The notes beneath the pieces are model-generated. The model had not been told where the DNA came from. It was given only the letters and a program-made list of their open reading frames with translations, and did not search any database. The position numbers and the translations under genes are program-made. 64,000 nt of DNA from Pedomonas mirosovicensis. Lineage in GTDB: Bacteria; Pseudomonadota; Alphaproteobacteria; Sphingomonadales; Sphingomonadaceae. Position 1 is the first letter of the stretch. Each line of letters starts with the position of its first letter. The stretch spans positions 15,001 to 79,000 of the forward strand of contig NZ_JAKFIA010000001.1 of NCBI RefSeq assembly GCF_022569295.1, in the 5' to 3' direction. Below are positions 8,105 through 17,415 of the stretch, piece by piece.

Positions 8105-10381
8105 TTATTCCAGGGGAATATTCTCTTCGCGGGCAAAGCGCCGCAATTCACCACGAATGTCCGCCGATGGCCGGGCCAGCAATTCCTGCATCAACGCTCG
8201 CAGGCGGCCGAGATGCGTGTTGCGGACCACCATCTTGATCGGCCCGATGGCCGCCGGGGTAATGGAGAGGCGGCGCACGCCAAGACCCAGGAGCGCCATG
8301 GCCTCCAGCGGGCGCCCGCCCATCTCGCCGCACACCGAGACGGTTTTGTCAGCCACGGCCGCCTGGTCGATGACGAACTTCAGAAAGCGCAGGATGCCGG
8401 GCGACACCCAATCATAGCGATCCGCCAGCTTGGGGTTGGAGCGATCCGCCGCCAACAGGAACTGGATAAGATCGTTGGTGCCGATGGAGAGGAAATCGAT
8501 ATGCGGCAGCAGCGCATCCAGCCGCCAGGCGAGCGCCGGCACTTCCATCATCACGCCGTAGTGGATTTCCGAAGGCAGCGGCAGGCCACGGCCTCGCAAG
8601 TAACTGGCCTGCTCCTCCACGATGGCACGGGCCTGTTCGAACTCCCAAGGCTCCGTCACCATGGGGAACATGAGGTTCAGCTTCTGGCCGGCCGCCGCAT
8701 CCAGCAGCGCGCGCGCCTGCACCTTTAAAAGACCGCTGCGCTCCAGCGCCACGCGCAGGGCGCGCCAGCCCATGGCCGGGTTCTCCTCCGGTCCGTCGTC
8801 CTGCAGGTAGGGCACGGCCTTATCGCCGCCGATATCAACGGTGCGGAAAATCACCGGCCTGTCGCCCGCCGCCTGGAGGACGGCCGAATAAAGCCGGGTC
8901 TGCGCCTCGCGACGCGGCAGGGTGGCGGAGACCAGGAACTGGAACTCGGTGCGGAACAGGCCGATGCCGTCCGCATTGGTGACATCCAGCCCCGGCAGGT
9001 CGACGCGCAGGCCGGCGTTCATCATCAGCTCGATGCGCTGGCCGTCGAGGCTGATCGCCGGCAGATCGCGCAGCTTGGCATAGGCCGCCTGCCGCTCCTG
9101 CCGCAGGGCGACATGGGCCTCGAACTGACGCACCACATCGGGCGCGGGACGCACGAACAGCGTATCGTTGCTGCCGTCCAGCAGCAGCGGATCGCCCTCG
9201 TCCACCACCTCGCGGACCTGCTTGATGCGCCCGAGCATGGGGATGCCCATGGCGCGGGCGAGAATGGTGACGTGCGCCGTCGGCGACCCCTCCTCCAGCA
9301 CCACGCCTTTCAGGAACCGCCGGTCGTATTCCAGCAACTCGGCGGGGCCAAGATTCTTGGCGATGAGGATGGTGTCCTGCGTCAGGCCGGTCTGGGCGGC
9401 CGTCCCCATTTGCCCCGCAACGATACGAAGCAGGCGGTTGGCCAGATCGTCCAGGTCATGAAGCCGTTCCAGGAAGAACGGGTCCTTGGTGTTCCGCATG
9501 GTGACGCGCGTGCGTTGCTGCACCCGCTCGATGGCGGCCTCGGCGGTCAGGCCGCTTTCGATCGCCTCATTGATGCGGCGCGCCCAGCCCTCATCAAAGG
9601 CGAACATCTTGTAGGTCTCAAGGATTTCCTCATGCTCGCCAGGGGCGGCGAACTCCGCCTGGCTCATCATGCGATCGATCTGGGCGCGCATGGTCTGGAA
9701 AGCGGTGCGGACGCGCAGCTTCTCCGTCTCGATGTCCTCGGCGACGGTGTGCTCAACGACTACACGCGGCTCATGCATCACGGCGACGCCCCGCGCCAGA
9801 CCATCCACCAGCCGGGTGCCGGTGAGCCGCACCGGTCCGGTGCTCTGGGCGCGCACGCTGGCAATGGCGTCCTCGTCCACCAGCCGGGAGTTCGCGATCA
9901 TCTCCGCCAGCACCATGGCGACGGTCTGCAGCGCCTCGATTTCCTCGTCCTCGTACTGGCGCTGCTCCATGTGCTGCACGCACAAAACGCCCAGCGCCTG
10001 CCCGCGCCGCAGGATCGGCACGCCGGCAAAGCTGTGGTACAGGTCCTCGCCCGTTTCCGGACGGTAGGCAAAGTCAGCGTGCGCCCGGGCCTCGGCCAGA
10101 TTAAGCGGCTCGCCGTTGCGGGCAATGTTGCCGACCAGCCCCTCGCTCAGCGCGAGACGCGTGACATGCACCGCGTCCTGCGACAACCCCTCGGTGGCAA
10201 ACAACTCGAGCCGGCCATCGCGCAGGAGATAGATGGAGCAGACCTCGCTCGCCATCGCCTCCGCAATGGCCCGCACGACCTGATTGAGCTTGGCCTGCAC
10301 GCTGCCGCGCGAGGCCATGACATCATGGAGACGGCGCAGAATGGCGCGCGGCGCGGAGACGACGGGCGCCGACGGGCTCAC
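8105..10381 (-). CDS. ptsP: Phosphoenolpyruvate--protein phosphotransferase PtsP (nitrogen-type enzyme I)
   Basis: First enzyme of the nitrogen-related phosphotransfer system; it takes phosphate from PEP and passes it to NPr. The 758-residue product has an N-terminal GAF domain (about 15-165), the enzyme I N-terminal helical domain (about 180-330), the phosphohistidine domain with EEGSPTAHVTILARAMGIPM (His370), and a C-terminal PEP-binding barrel ending with the active-site Cys in SVCGEMGG. The GTG start (10379-10381) overlaps the stop of the upstream nitronate monooxygenase-like gene by four bases. The GAF domain suggests small-molecule control, as in glutamine-sensing PtsP proteins, but the ligand is not visible here. 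Confidence 0.96.
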   Translation of the reverse strand: MSPSAPVVSAPRAILRRLHDVMASRGSVQAKLNQVVRAIAEAMASEVCSIYLLRDGRLELFATEGLSQDAVHVTRLALSEGLVGNIARNGEPLNLAEARAHADFAYRPETGEDLYHSFAGVPILRRGQALGVLCVQHMEQRQYEDEEIEALQTVAMVLAEMIANSRLVDEDAIASVRAQSTGPVRLTGTRLVDGLARGVAVMHEPRVVVEHTVAEDIETEKLRVRTAFQTMRAQIDRMMSQAEFAAPGEHEEILETYKMFAFDEGWARRINEAIESGLTAEAAIERVQQRTRVTMRNTKDPFFLERLHDLDDLANRLLRIVAGQMGTAAQTGLTQDTILIAKNLGPAELLEYDRRFLKGVVLEEGSPTAHVTILARAMGIPMLGRIKQVREVVDEGDPLLLDGSNDTLFVRPAPDVVRQFEAHVALRQERQAAYAKLRDLPAISLDGQRIELMMNAGLRVDLPGLDVTNADGIGLFRTEFQFLVSATLPRREAQTRLYSAVLQAAGDRPVIFRTVDIGGDKAVPYLQDDGPEENPAMGWRALRVALERSGLLKVQARALLDAAAGQKLNLMFPMVTEPWEFEQARAIVEEQASYLRGRGLPLPSEIHYGVMMEVPALAWRLDALLPHIDFLSIGTNDLIQFLLAADRSNPKLADRYDWVSPGILRFLKFVIDQAAVADKTVSVCGEMGGRPLEAMALLGLGVRRLSITPAAIGPIKMVVRNTHLGRLRALMQELLARPSADIRGELRRFAREENIPLE

Positions 10382-11421
10382 GCAACATCCTCCATCGCGC
10401 GGCCCGTCAGGAAGGCGGCCGCCTGATCCATTAGCTCCTTGACGATTTCCGCCACCGGCTGCTCGGCCTTGACCATGCCGACCGACTGGCCCGCCATCAG
10501 CGAGCCGGTATCCACATCGCCATCGACCACCGCGCGGCGCAGGGCGCCGGCCCAGTAGTGCTCGATCTCCAGCTGACCGGCGGCAAGGTCCAGCTCGCCC
10601 CGGTCCACCCGCTCGATGATGCGGCGCTGGGCCTGCATGAACTCCTCTGCGCCCTGGTTCTTGAGCGCGCGCACCGGAATGACCGGGAAGCGCGGGTCAA
10701 GCTGCACCGAGGCGATGGCATCGCGGGCCGAGGCCCGGATGAACGCCTTCTTGAAGTTGGGGTGGGCGATGGACTCGGTCGCGCACACGAACCGGGTGCC
10801 GAGCTGCACGCCCGCCGCGCCCATTTCCAGGTAGCTGGCGATGGCCTCGCCCCGGCCGATGCCGCCCGCGACGAACACGGGAACATCGGTGATGTGCGGC
10901 AGGATCTCCTGCGCCAGCACGGTCAGCGACACCGGGCCGATGTGGCCGCCCGCCTCCGAACCCTCGATGACCAGCGCGTCAACGCCCGAGCGCACCAGTT
11001 TCTTGGCCAGCGCGAGCGCGGGCGCGAAGCAGATGACCTTGGCGCCGCCGGTCTTCGCCCGCTCGATCGCCTCGCCCGGCGGCAAGCCGCCGGCCAGTAC
11101 GATGTGGGTGACGCCCTCGGCAATGCAGGCGTCGACCATTTCCAAGAGCTGCGGGTGCAGGGTGATGAGATTGACGCCGAAGGGACTGGAAGTCAGCGCG
11201 CGGGTGGCGCGGATTTCCTCGCGCAACCGTTCCGGCTGCATGGCGCCGCTCGCCAGCACGCCGAAGCCGCCCGCGTTGGAGATGGCGGCGACCAGGTTGC
11301 GTTCGGACACCCATGTCATCGCGCCGCCCAGGATGGCGTAGCGGCTGCCGAAGAAGGCAGCGCCGCGCGCCATCAGCGACTCAAGCCGCGCGGCGCCGGA
11401 AGCGGTTGCCGGTGCCGTCAT
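10378..11421 (-). CDS. Nitronate monooxygenase / FabK-like flavoprotein
   Basis: The 347-residue product is an FMN-binding TIM barrel of the 2-nitropropane dioxygenase family. Visible motifs are ILGGAMTWVSERNLVAAISN, the Asn-containing SSPFGVNLIT, VIEGSEAGGHIG (flavin phosphate region with the family's EGxEAGGH), PVFVAGGIGRGEAIASYLEMG and GVQLGTRFVCATES. Members oxidise nitronates or act as enoyl-ACP reductases (FabK), and sequence alone does not decide between them here. Both neighbours overlap it by four bases (aspartate kinase stop / this ATG; this stop / ptsP GTG), so it sits in a translationally coupled three-gene unit. Confidence 0.9.
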   Translation of the reverse strand: MTAPATASGAARLESLMARGAAFFGSRYAILGGAMTWVSERNLVAAISNAGGFGVLASGAMQPERLREEIRATRALTSSPFGVNLITLHPQLLEMVDACIAEGVTHIVLAGGLPPGEAIERAKTGGAKVICFAPALALAKKLVRSGVDALVIEGSEAGGHIGPVSLTVLAQEILPHITDVPVFVAGGIGRGEAIASYLEMGAAGVQLGTRFVCATESIAHPNFKKAFIRASARDAIASVQLDPRFPVIPVRALKNQGAEEFMQAQRRIIERVDRGELDLAAGQLEIEHYWAGALRRAVVDGDVDTGSLMAGQSVGMVKAEQPVAEIVKELMDQAAAFLTGRAMEDVA

Positions 11422-12641
11422 GCGGCGGCATCCAGGCCATAGGCGGTGTGCAGGGCGCGCACGGCCAGCTCGGTGTATTCCTCGGCAATGAGGATGCTGA
11501 TCTTGATCTCGGAGGTGGAGATCACCTGGATGTTGATGCCGCGGTCCGCCAGCGCCTTGAACATGGTCTGGGCGACGCCCGCGTGGCTCTTCATGCCAAC
11601 GCCGACGACGGAAACCTTGGAGACCGCATCATCGGACCGCAGGCCCGCATAGCCCAGCTCGCCCCGGTGCTTCTCCAGCACGTCGAGCACGCGCGGCAGG
11701 TCGGTGCGCGGCACGGTGAAGGTGACGTCAGTGGTCTTGCTGTCCTGAGCGACGTTCTGGACGATCATGTCCACGTTCACGTTGGCGTCGGCCAGCGGGG
11801 AGAAGATGGCCGCGACAACGCCCGGCCGGTCCGGCACGCCCGAGAGCGTGATCTTCGCCTCGTTCCGGCTGTAGGCTACACCTGCAATCAGTTCCTGTTC
11901 CACGATCTCATCCTCATCCACGACCATCGTGCCAGGCAAGTCCTCAAATGAGGATAGCACCTGGACGCGTACCTTTTCTTTCATCGCCAGCTCGACAGAG
12001 CGGGTCTGGAGCACCTTGGCGCCGACGCTGGCGAGCTCCAGCATCTCCTCGTAGGTAATCTTGTCGAGCTTGCGGGCCTTCGGCACGATGCGGGGGTCGG
12101 TGGTATAGACGCCGTCCACATCGGTATAGATATCGCAGCGATCCGCCTTCAGCGCGGCGGCCAGCGCTACGGCGCTGGTATCCGAGCCGCCACGGCCGAG
12201 GGTGGTGATGCGGTTGTCCGGTCCCAGCCCCTGGAACCCGGCGACGACGGCCACCTGGCCGGTCATCATGCGGGTGATGACCTCATCGGTGTTGATCGAC
12301 TGGATACGGGCTGCACCATGCGCCCCGTCGGTCTCGACCGCCAGCTGCCAGCCCAGCCACGAGCGGGCCGGCACGCCCATCGACTGAAGCACGATCGAAA
12401 GCAAGCCGGTCGTCACCTGTTCGCCAGTGGACACAACCGTGTCATACTCGCGGGCGTCATAAAGGGTAGCGGCCTCGCGGCAGAAGCCGACAAGCCGGTC
12501 CGTCTCACCCGACATGGCCGAGACAACCACTGCTACTTCGTTCCCACGGTCAACCTCGGCCTTCACGCGCCGGGCGACGTTGCGGATCCGGTCCAGATTG
12601 GCGACAGAGGTGCCGCCGAATTTCATTACAATGCGCGCCAT
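11418..12641 (-). CDS. lysC: Aspartate kinase
   Basis: Catalyses ATP-dependent phosphorylation of aspartate, the entry to lysine, threonine and methionine synthesis. The 407-residue product starts MARIVMKFGGTSVANLDRIR with the KFGGTS nucleotide-binding motif. It has the kinase core (about 1-250, including FQGLGPDNRITTLGRGGSDT) and two C-terminal ACT domains (about 270-400), which usually bind the feedback inhibitors. The ATG at 12639-12641 is chosen over an upstream in-frame extension because it matches the family start. Divergent from ubiG with about 50 bases between. First gene of the row with the nitronate monooxygenase-like gene and ptsP. Confidence 0.97.
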   Translation of the reverse strand: MARIVMKFGGTSVANLDRIRNVARRVKAEVDRGNEVAVVVSAMSGETDRLVGFCREAATLYDAREYDTVVSTGEQVTTGLLSIVLQSMGVPARSWLGWQLAVETDGAHGAARIQSINTDEVITRMMTGQVAVVAGFQGLGPDNRITTLGRGGSDTSAVALAAALKADRCDIYTDVDGVYTTDPRIVPKARKLDKITYEEMLELASVGAKVLQTRSVELAMKEKVRVQVLSSFEDLPGTMVVDEDEIVEQELIAGVAYSRNEAKITLSGVPDRPGVVAAIFSPLADANVNVDMIVQNVAQDSKTTDVTFTVPRTDLPRVLDVLEKHRGELGYAGLRSDDAVSKVSVVGVGMKSHAGVAQTMFKALADRGINIQVISTSEIKISILIAEEYTELAVRALHTAYGLDAAA

Positions 12642-12693
12642 GTCGTCGCGACGATCCCTAGTTGAAAGTGCGCGCTCTTGATAGAAAGTGCCG

Positions 12694-13452
12694 ATGATGA
12701 ACGCAAGCAAAGCTCCAAGCCCTTCGACAATCAATGAGGGCGAAATCGAAAAGTTTTCGGCCCTGGCTGCCCAGTGGTGGGATCCTCACGGCCCGATGGC
12801 CCCGCTGCACCGGCTGGGTCCGGCGCGGATGGGCTATATCCGGGATGCCGCCTGCGCCCATTTCGGCCGTGATACGGGCCAGCTTCGGCCGCTCAAGGGC
12901 CTAACCGCGCTGGATGTGGGCTGCGGCGCAGGAATCGTGACGGAGTCGCTCGCCCGCATGGGCGCAACCGCCACCGGTCTCGATGCCAGCACGGACGCCG
13001 TGGCCGCCGGTCGGGTCCACGCCGAGGAAAGCGGCCTTGCCATCGATTACCGCGCCGGCACGGCCGAGAGCCTTGCCGAGGAGGGCCGCAGGTTCGACCT
13101 CATCACCGCGCTTGAAGTGGTGGAGCATGTGGCGGACGTCGATCTGTTCCTCGGCGCGCTCAGCCGCCTTCTCGCCCCTGGCGGGCTGCTGGTTTTCTCG
13201 ACGCCCAACCGCACGCCGCAATCCTACCTCTCCGTCATCGTGGCGGCGGAGCGGGTGTTGCACTGGGTGCCCGAGGGCACGCACGACTGGAAGGCGTTCA
13301 TCACGCCCGAGGAACTGACGTGCAAGCTGGCGCAGGCGGGGCTGCACGTCACCGACCTGAAGGGGCTGAGCTACTCGCTCGTCAACCGCACCTTCTCGGT
13401 CACGCGCGATACCAGCATCAACTATATCGGCACGGCCGTCGCCAAGCCTTGA
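12694..13452 (+). CDS. ubiG: Ubiquinone biosynthesis O-methyltransferase
   Basis: UbiG performs both O-methylation steps of ubiquinone synthesis, using SAM. The 252-residue product has EIEKFSALAAQWWDPHGPM at the start, the SAM motif LDVGCGAGIVTESLARMG (about 72-89), the family motif FDLITALEVVEHV, and the conserved end FSVTRDTSINYIGTA. A GTG at 12688 and a second ATG at 12697 are alternative starts in the same frame. Single gene, divergent from aspartate kinase and convergent with the LytTR regulator. Confidence 0.96.
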   Translation: MMNASKAPSPSTINEGEIEKFSALAAQWWDPHGPMAPLHRLGPARMGYIRDAACAHFGRDTGQLRPLKGLTALDVGCGAGIVTESLARMGATATGLDASTDAVAAGRVHAEESGLAIDYRAGTAESLAEEGRRFDLITALEVVEHVADVDLFLGALSRLLAPGGLLVFSTPNRTPQSYLSVIVAAERVLHWVPEGTHDWKAFITPEELTCKLAQAGLHVTDLKGLSYSLVNRTFSVTRDTSINYIGTAVAKP

Positions 13453-13619
13453 GGAAGCGCTTGGGGTTGAGAGGACCCGCCAACGCCGCCCATCCTCACG
13501 GCAATGGGCGACAGATTTGCCGCACCCGAAGGAGAACGCCGCTGGCCAGAAGGCCCGGCCGGCCAATCGAATGGGCGTGGCGAATGGCCATAGGGGGGCC
13601 AAACCCCATGGATCAGAAA

Positions 13620-13656
13620 CAGAAAAGCCGGCACGCTGAGAGGCGCACCGGCTCTT
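13620..13656 (-). terminator. Terminator behind the LytTR regulator gene
   Basis: Stem AGCCGG (13626-13631) with CCGGCT (13648-13653) and a T-run (TTTTCTG) on the minus strand. It lies about 25 bases past the regulator's stop codon. The rest of the ubiG-regulator gap (13453-13678) shows nothing else. Confidence 0.6.
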
Positions 13657-13678
13657 CTCGTACCTGCTCAGACGAGGC

Positions 13679-14467
13679 TTACAAGAAGCGGGCTACCACG
13701 TCGCGGTAGCTGCGGGACACCTTCACCTGCGCGCCGGAGGAGAGGATGAGGTAGCACTCCCCGTTGGTATGGGGACGCACCTGCCGCACCTGATCGAGAT
13801 TGACGATGGTAGAGCGGTGGATGCGGCGGAACTTGCGCGGATCGAGGCGGCGCTCCAGATCCTTCATGGTCTCGCGCAGGATGAGGGTCTGACCGCCAGT
13901 GTGGATACACATGTAGTCGCCGGCCGCATCGATGCGCTCGATGCTCTCCACGTCCACCCGGAAGATCTGGCCCCGGTCCTTCACGTTCAGCAGCTTTTCG
14001 TAGCGGCCCGGCCCTACGTCCTCCTGCGTGTTGGAAACGGCCTGGGGCGCAACGGTCTTGAGCAGGTTCCGCAGGCGACCGGTCTCGTCGGACGCGCGGC
14101 GCTCGGCCAACCGCTCGCGCACCCGCTGAAGGGTGGCGGCGAGACGGGCCTCATCGACCGGCTTTAACAGGTAGTCCAGCGCCTGCGCCTCGAATGCCTT
14201 CAGCGCGAACTCGTCAAAGGCCGTCACGAACACGATCAGCGGCGGCTCAATGTCCATCAGCCCTTCGATGACGCCAAAGCCGTCGAACCCCGGCATCTGC
14301 ACGTCGAGGAACACCAGGTCCGGCTTGTGCGTCTTGATCGAGCGGATGGCCTCCCGGCCATTGCGGCAGCGATCGACAATCTCGACGTCCGGGTGGCTGG
14401 CAAGGCGGAGTTCCAGCCCCTGAATGGCAAGCGCCTCGTCATCCACCAAGATCGTACGAATGGTCAT
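13679..14467 (-). CDS. LytTR-type response regulator
   Basis: The 262-residue product has a receiver domain (about 1-120) with acidic pocket DDE near the start, the phospho-acceptor Asp in DLVFLDVQMPGFDG, and the conserved Lys in DYLLKPVD. A C-terminal LytTR DNA-binding domain follows (about 160-260: DRGQIFRVDVESIERIDAAG...FRRIHRSTIVNLDQVRQV). It is an AlgR/LytR-class transcription regulator. Its start overlaps the end of the histidine kinase gene by four bases, so the two form a co-translated two-component pair. The regulated genes are not evident. Confidence 0.95.
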   Translation of the reverse strand: MTIRTILVDDEALAIQGLELRLASHPDVEIVDRCRNGREAIRSIKTHKPDLVFLDVQMPGFDGFGVIEGLMDIEPPLIVFVTAFDEFALKAFEAQALDYLLKPVDEARLAATLQRVRERLAERRASDETGRLRNLLKTVAPQAVSNTQEDVGPGRYEKLLNVKDRGQIFRVDVESIERIDAAGDYMCIHTGGQTLILRETMKDLERRLDPRKFRRIHRSTIVNLDQVRQVRPHTNGECYLILSSGAQVKVSRSYRDVVARFL

Positions 14468-15573
14468 TCTGCAGCCTCCATATCGACTGATGCGCGCCCC
14501 GCACGCTGGAAGGGGATCTCTATTCGTACCACAACCCCGTGCGGCTCGTTTGCGCCAAGTTCGAAGCGGTGATCGTCGCCATAGGCCTGGGTGAGCCGGT
14601 CTCGAATGTTTGCCAGACCAACGCCGCTGCTGCCCGAGTGTTTCGTGCCAGCACTAAAACCGGGGCCGGTGTCGGAGACGGTGACGCACAGGCGGCCGCC
14701 CAGCACCTCGGCCTTGAGGTGGATATCCGCCCCGTCCTCCGATGGCGCAACGGCGTACTTGATGGCGTTCTCAATGAGTGGCTGAAGCAGCAGCGAGGGC
14801 AGCAGCGCCTCCTGCGCGGCGGGCGAAACCTCGAAACGCACGCGCAGCCGGTCCTCGAAGCGCATCCGCTCGATGTCCAGATACAGCTGGAGCGCCCGCA
14901 CCTCCTGCTCCAGCGACACCATGTGGCTGGGCTCGCCCACCAGCGAGTAGCGCAGGAAGGAGGACAGGCGGCTCAGCATGGCGTTGGCCCGGTCCGTTTC
15001 CTTCAGCATCACAAGGGTGGAGATGGAGTTGAGGGTGTTGAAAAGGAAGTGGGGGTTGAGCTGATAGCGTAGCATTTTCAGCTGCGCGGCATGGGCCTGC
15101 GCCGAGAGGGCCAGCATGCTCTCCATCTGGTGGCGCAGCATAAGATAGTAGTTGATGCTGTAGTAAAGCGCCGTCCAGGCGGTGAGCACCGTCACGTCGA
15201 TGAGGATGGTGCCGAGAAACTGGAGGCCATGCGGCTCCCAGGTGGGGGCGAAGAAGATGGAGAAGCCCCACACCTCGATGATCGAGAACGGCGCGGCGCA
15301 CAGAAACACGACAAACGCGCTGACGCTCCAGACAACAGGCGCGCGGTAGCGCACGATGTGGCGGAACACCGCCGCCATGATGAGCGAGAGCGAGAAGCCG
15401 GTGGCCGTGCTGATGAGCGTGGGGGCCAGATACTCCAGCCCCATCTTGTTGACGAGGCCGTTGAGGAAACGCAACAGGCCGTAGCCCAGCCAGCCGCAGC
15501 TCTGGAGAATCCAGAACGCGCGGTCTTTCCGCATGAAGAATTGTTCGATCCAGGGCTCGCCGCGGTCAGCCAT
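14464..15573 (-). CDS. LytS/YehU-type sensor histidine kinase
   Basis: The 369-residue product has four or so hydrophobic membrane segments in its first ~150 residues (for example TLISTATGFSLSLIMAAVF and VVWSVSAFVVFLCAAPFSII). The His_kinase domain follows, with the phospho-accepting His in LRYQLNPHFLFNTLNSISTL, then an ATPase domain with LLQPLIENAIKYAV (N-box) and GSSGVGLANIRDRL (G-box). It pairs with the LytTR regulator directly downstream. No periplasmic sensor domain is visible, so the signal is probably sensed in or at the membrane. Confidence 0.93.
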   Translation of the reverse strand: MADRGEPWIEQFFMRKDRAFWILQSCGWLGYGLLRFLNGLVNKMGLEYLAPTLISTATGFSLSLIMAAVFRHIVRYRAPVVWSVSAFVVFLCAAPFSIIEVWGFSIFFAPTWEPHGLQFLGTILIDVTVLTAWTALYYSINYYLMLRHQMESMLALSAQAHAAQLKMLRYQLNPHFLFNTLNSISTLVMLKETDRANAMLSRLSSFLRYSLVGEPSHMVSLEQEVRALQLYLDIERMRFEDRLRVRFEVSPAAQEALLPSLLLQPLIENAIKYAVAPSEDGADIHLKAEVLGGRLCVTVSDTGPGFSAGTKHSGSSGVGLANIRDRLTQAYGDDHRFELGANEPHGVVVRIEIPFQRAGRASVDMEAAE

Positions 15574-15694
15574 TGTTTAAGTCTAACACCACAGGCCGGC
15601 CCTATGGGACAGCGGACGTGCGACGAACCGTTGGGCGCGCACGTCCAAGCCCCCGCACATCCAAGCCCCGGTACACCCAAGGCCTTGAGCCTGA

Positions 15695-16012
15695 TTAGTC
15701 TTCCGGCGCGATGGTGACGCGCAGGCCGTCCAGCTCGTCGGTCATTTCGATCTGGCAGGAGAGGCGCGAGTTGGTCTCGCGATTGTCCGAGGTATCCAGC
15801 AGTTCGTTCTCGTCCGGGCTGACGGGATCGAGCTTGGAGAGGAAGGCGTCATCCACATAGACATGGCAGGTGGCGCAGGAACAGGAGCCGCCGCACAGGG
15901 CCAGCAGTTCGTCAAAGCCGTTATCACGGATGTTTTCCATCACCGACAGGCCGGTTTCGGCCTCGCATACGGTCTCTTCGCCTTCCCGGTTCACGACAAT
16001 CAGCTTCGGCAT
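15695..16012 (-). CDS. [2Fe-2S] ferredoxin, adrenodoxin type
   Basis: The 105-residue electron carrier has cluster ligands Cys40, Cys46 and Cys49 ([15 protein letters not shown], spacing C-x5-C-x2-C) and Cys86 (LSCQI). That spacing and the acidic composition fit the adrenodoxin/ISC type rather than the plant type. Such ferredoxins serve P450 systems or Fe-S assembly; no partner gene is adjacent, so its role is open. The ATG at 16010-16012 begins [13 protein letters not shown]. It is divergent from the DNA glycosylase gene. Confidence 0.93.
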   Translation of the reverse strand: MPKLIVVNREGEETVCEAETGLSVMENIRDNGFDELLALCGGSCSCATCHVYVDDAFLSKLDPVSPDENELLDTSDNRETNSRLSCQIEMTDELDGLRVTIAPED

Positions 16013-16114
16013 GTGACTGCTTATCCCTTTTTCTGTCGGTTACGCGCAGTTTGTGGTTATGTGATATCAAGGCTGTTTACGGGGCCAAGACCACAAATCA
16101 AGTTGGAACTGTTC

Positions 16115-16762
16115 ATGGGTTTGACCACCGAACAATTGGCCGCAGGACTGGAAGCCCTTGCTGTGATTGACCCGCGCGTGGCGGAGGCCCTGTCGCGGGT
16201 GGGCCTGCCCGAGGCCCGGCACCGGCCGCGCGGCTACAATGCGCTCCTCCGCACGCTCATCGCCCAGCAGATCTCGGTTCATGCGGCCCGTTCCATCTAC
16301 GCGAAGCTGGAGGCAACGCTTGGCGATCTGGACAGCCCTGCGGCGGTGCTGACGGCCGATGATGAGACGCTGCGGGGCTGCGGCCTCTCCCGCCCGAAGA
16401 TTTCCTATGCCCGCTCGCTGGCCGAGGCGGTGGCGAGCGGCCGGCTGGACTTCGAGGCGCTGCGGAGCATGGACGACGAGGCGGCGATTGCCGTGCTCTC
16501 CTCCGTGCGCGGCTTCGGGCGGTGGAGCGCCGAGATTTACCTGCTGTTCGCCGAAGGGCGCACGGATATCTGGCCCGCCGACGACTTGGCCCTGCAGGAG
16601 GCGGTGAAACGGCTGATGGCGCTGGAAGAGCGGCCCAAGGCCAAGGCAACGCGCCTGCTGGCCGAGAACTGGCGGCCACACCGGGGCGCGATGGCGATTT
16701 TCGGCTGGCACTACTACGCCGCCACCTCAAAGGCTCAGGACGACAAGGCGCCGATCGGGTAG
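16115..16762 (+). CDS. DNA-3-methyladenine glycosylase II-like (AlkA, HhH-GPD)
   Basis: Base-excision repair glycosylase that removes alkylated purines. The 215-residue product shows YNALLRTLIAQQISVHAARS (about 41-60), the helix-hairpin-helix SSVRGFGRWSAEIYLLFAEG (about 129-148), and the catalytic aspartate region DIWPADDLALQEA (Asp156/Asp157). Length suits the short Mag/AlkA2 group. The ATG at 16115 gives the expected family start. Its last 28 bases overlap the 3' end of the convergent pdeM gene, which places it at the edge of the ligase-associated repair cluster. Confidence 0.92.
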   Translation: MGLTTEQLAAGLEALAVIDPRVAEALSRVGLPEARHRPRGYNALLRTLIAQQISVHAARSIYAKLEATLGDLDSPAAVLTADDETLRGCGLSRPKISYARSLAEAVASGRLDFEALRSMDDEAAIAVLSSVRGFGRWSAEIYLLFAEGRTDIWPADDLALQEAVKRLMALEERPKAKATRLLAENWRPHRGAMAIFGWHYYAATSKAQDDKAPIG

Positions 16763-17415
16763 CGGCGCAGGCCGGTGCTCGTTGCCACCAGCGCCTCGCC
16801 CCGAGGGCCGATCAGCCGGGCGATGGCGGGGTCGGTCACGTCCAGCCCGCCGGTCAATGGCCCGAACGAGGGCAGGATCAGCTTGCCCTCCCCCATGGCG
16901 AAGCAGCGGCGGCTGATCGGCTGGCCGCGCACCACAAGGCGCAGCTTGGGGTGAAAGTGCCCGGAGAACTCGGGGCGCCGTTCATAGGGGTCCGCCTCGT
17001 GGCGCAGGATGAACTGGTCGAGCGCCATCTGCTCCATCGAGACGCCGCCGAGGGTGGCATCAACGGCGGGGTCATGGTTGCCGGTGATCCACACCCAGAA
17101 CAGGCGGGAGGTGAGCGCTTGCAACCGCGCCCGCACGTCCGGCTGGAGGCGCGTGCCGGCGTGCAGATCGTGGAAACTGTCGCCCAGGCACCAGAACTCC
17201 TGCACGTCCAACTGGTCCACCAGCGCCTCCAGCGTGCCCAGCGCCTGAAGGCTGTCGTAAGGGGGAAGGAACTGGCCGCGGGCGGCGTAGCTGGTCGATT
17301 TTTCCAGATGCAGGTCAGCCACGAGCAGCGCGCGGCGGCGGGGCCACCACAGGGCATGCTCGGGCAGAGCCACGAAGGTGTCACCATGGAAGGTGAAGGC
17401 GTTGGGATCGGTCAT
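16735..17415 (-). CDS. pdeM: Ligase-associated DNA damage response endonuclease PdeM
   Basis: The 226-residue calcineurin-like phosphoesterase shows all metal-binding motifs: VADLHLEKS (D-x-H), CLGDSFHD (GD), ITGNHDP (GNHD) and FSGHFHP (GHxH). The family is known as the DNA ligase-associated metallophosphoesterase, encoded with the Lhr-like helicase, a beta-lactamase-fold exonuclease and an ATP-dependent ligase; all four are present here. Its ATG overlaps the helicase stop (ATGA at 17412-17415) once the helicase frame is restored, which indicates tight coupling. The exact lesion it processes cannot be read from the sequence. Confidence 0.95.
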   Translation of the reverse strand: MTDPNAFTFHGDTFVALPEHALWWPRRRALLVADLHLEKSTSYAARGQFLPPYDSLQALGTLEALVDQLDVQEFWCLGDSFHDLHAGTRLQPDVRARLQALTSRLFWVWITGNHDPAVDATLGGVSMEQMALDQFILRHEADPYERRPEFSGHFHPKLRLVVRGQPISRRCFAMGEGKLILPSFGPLTGGLDVTDPAIARLIGPRGEALVATSTGLRRYPIGALSS

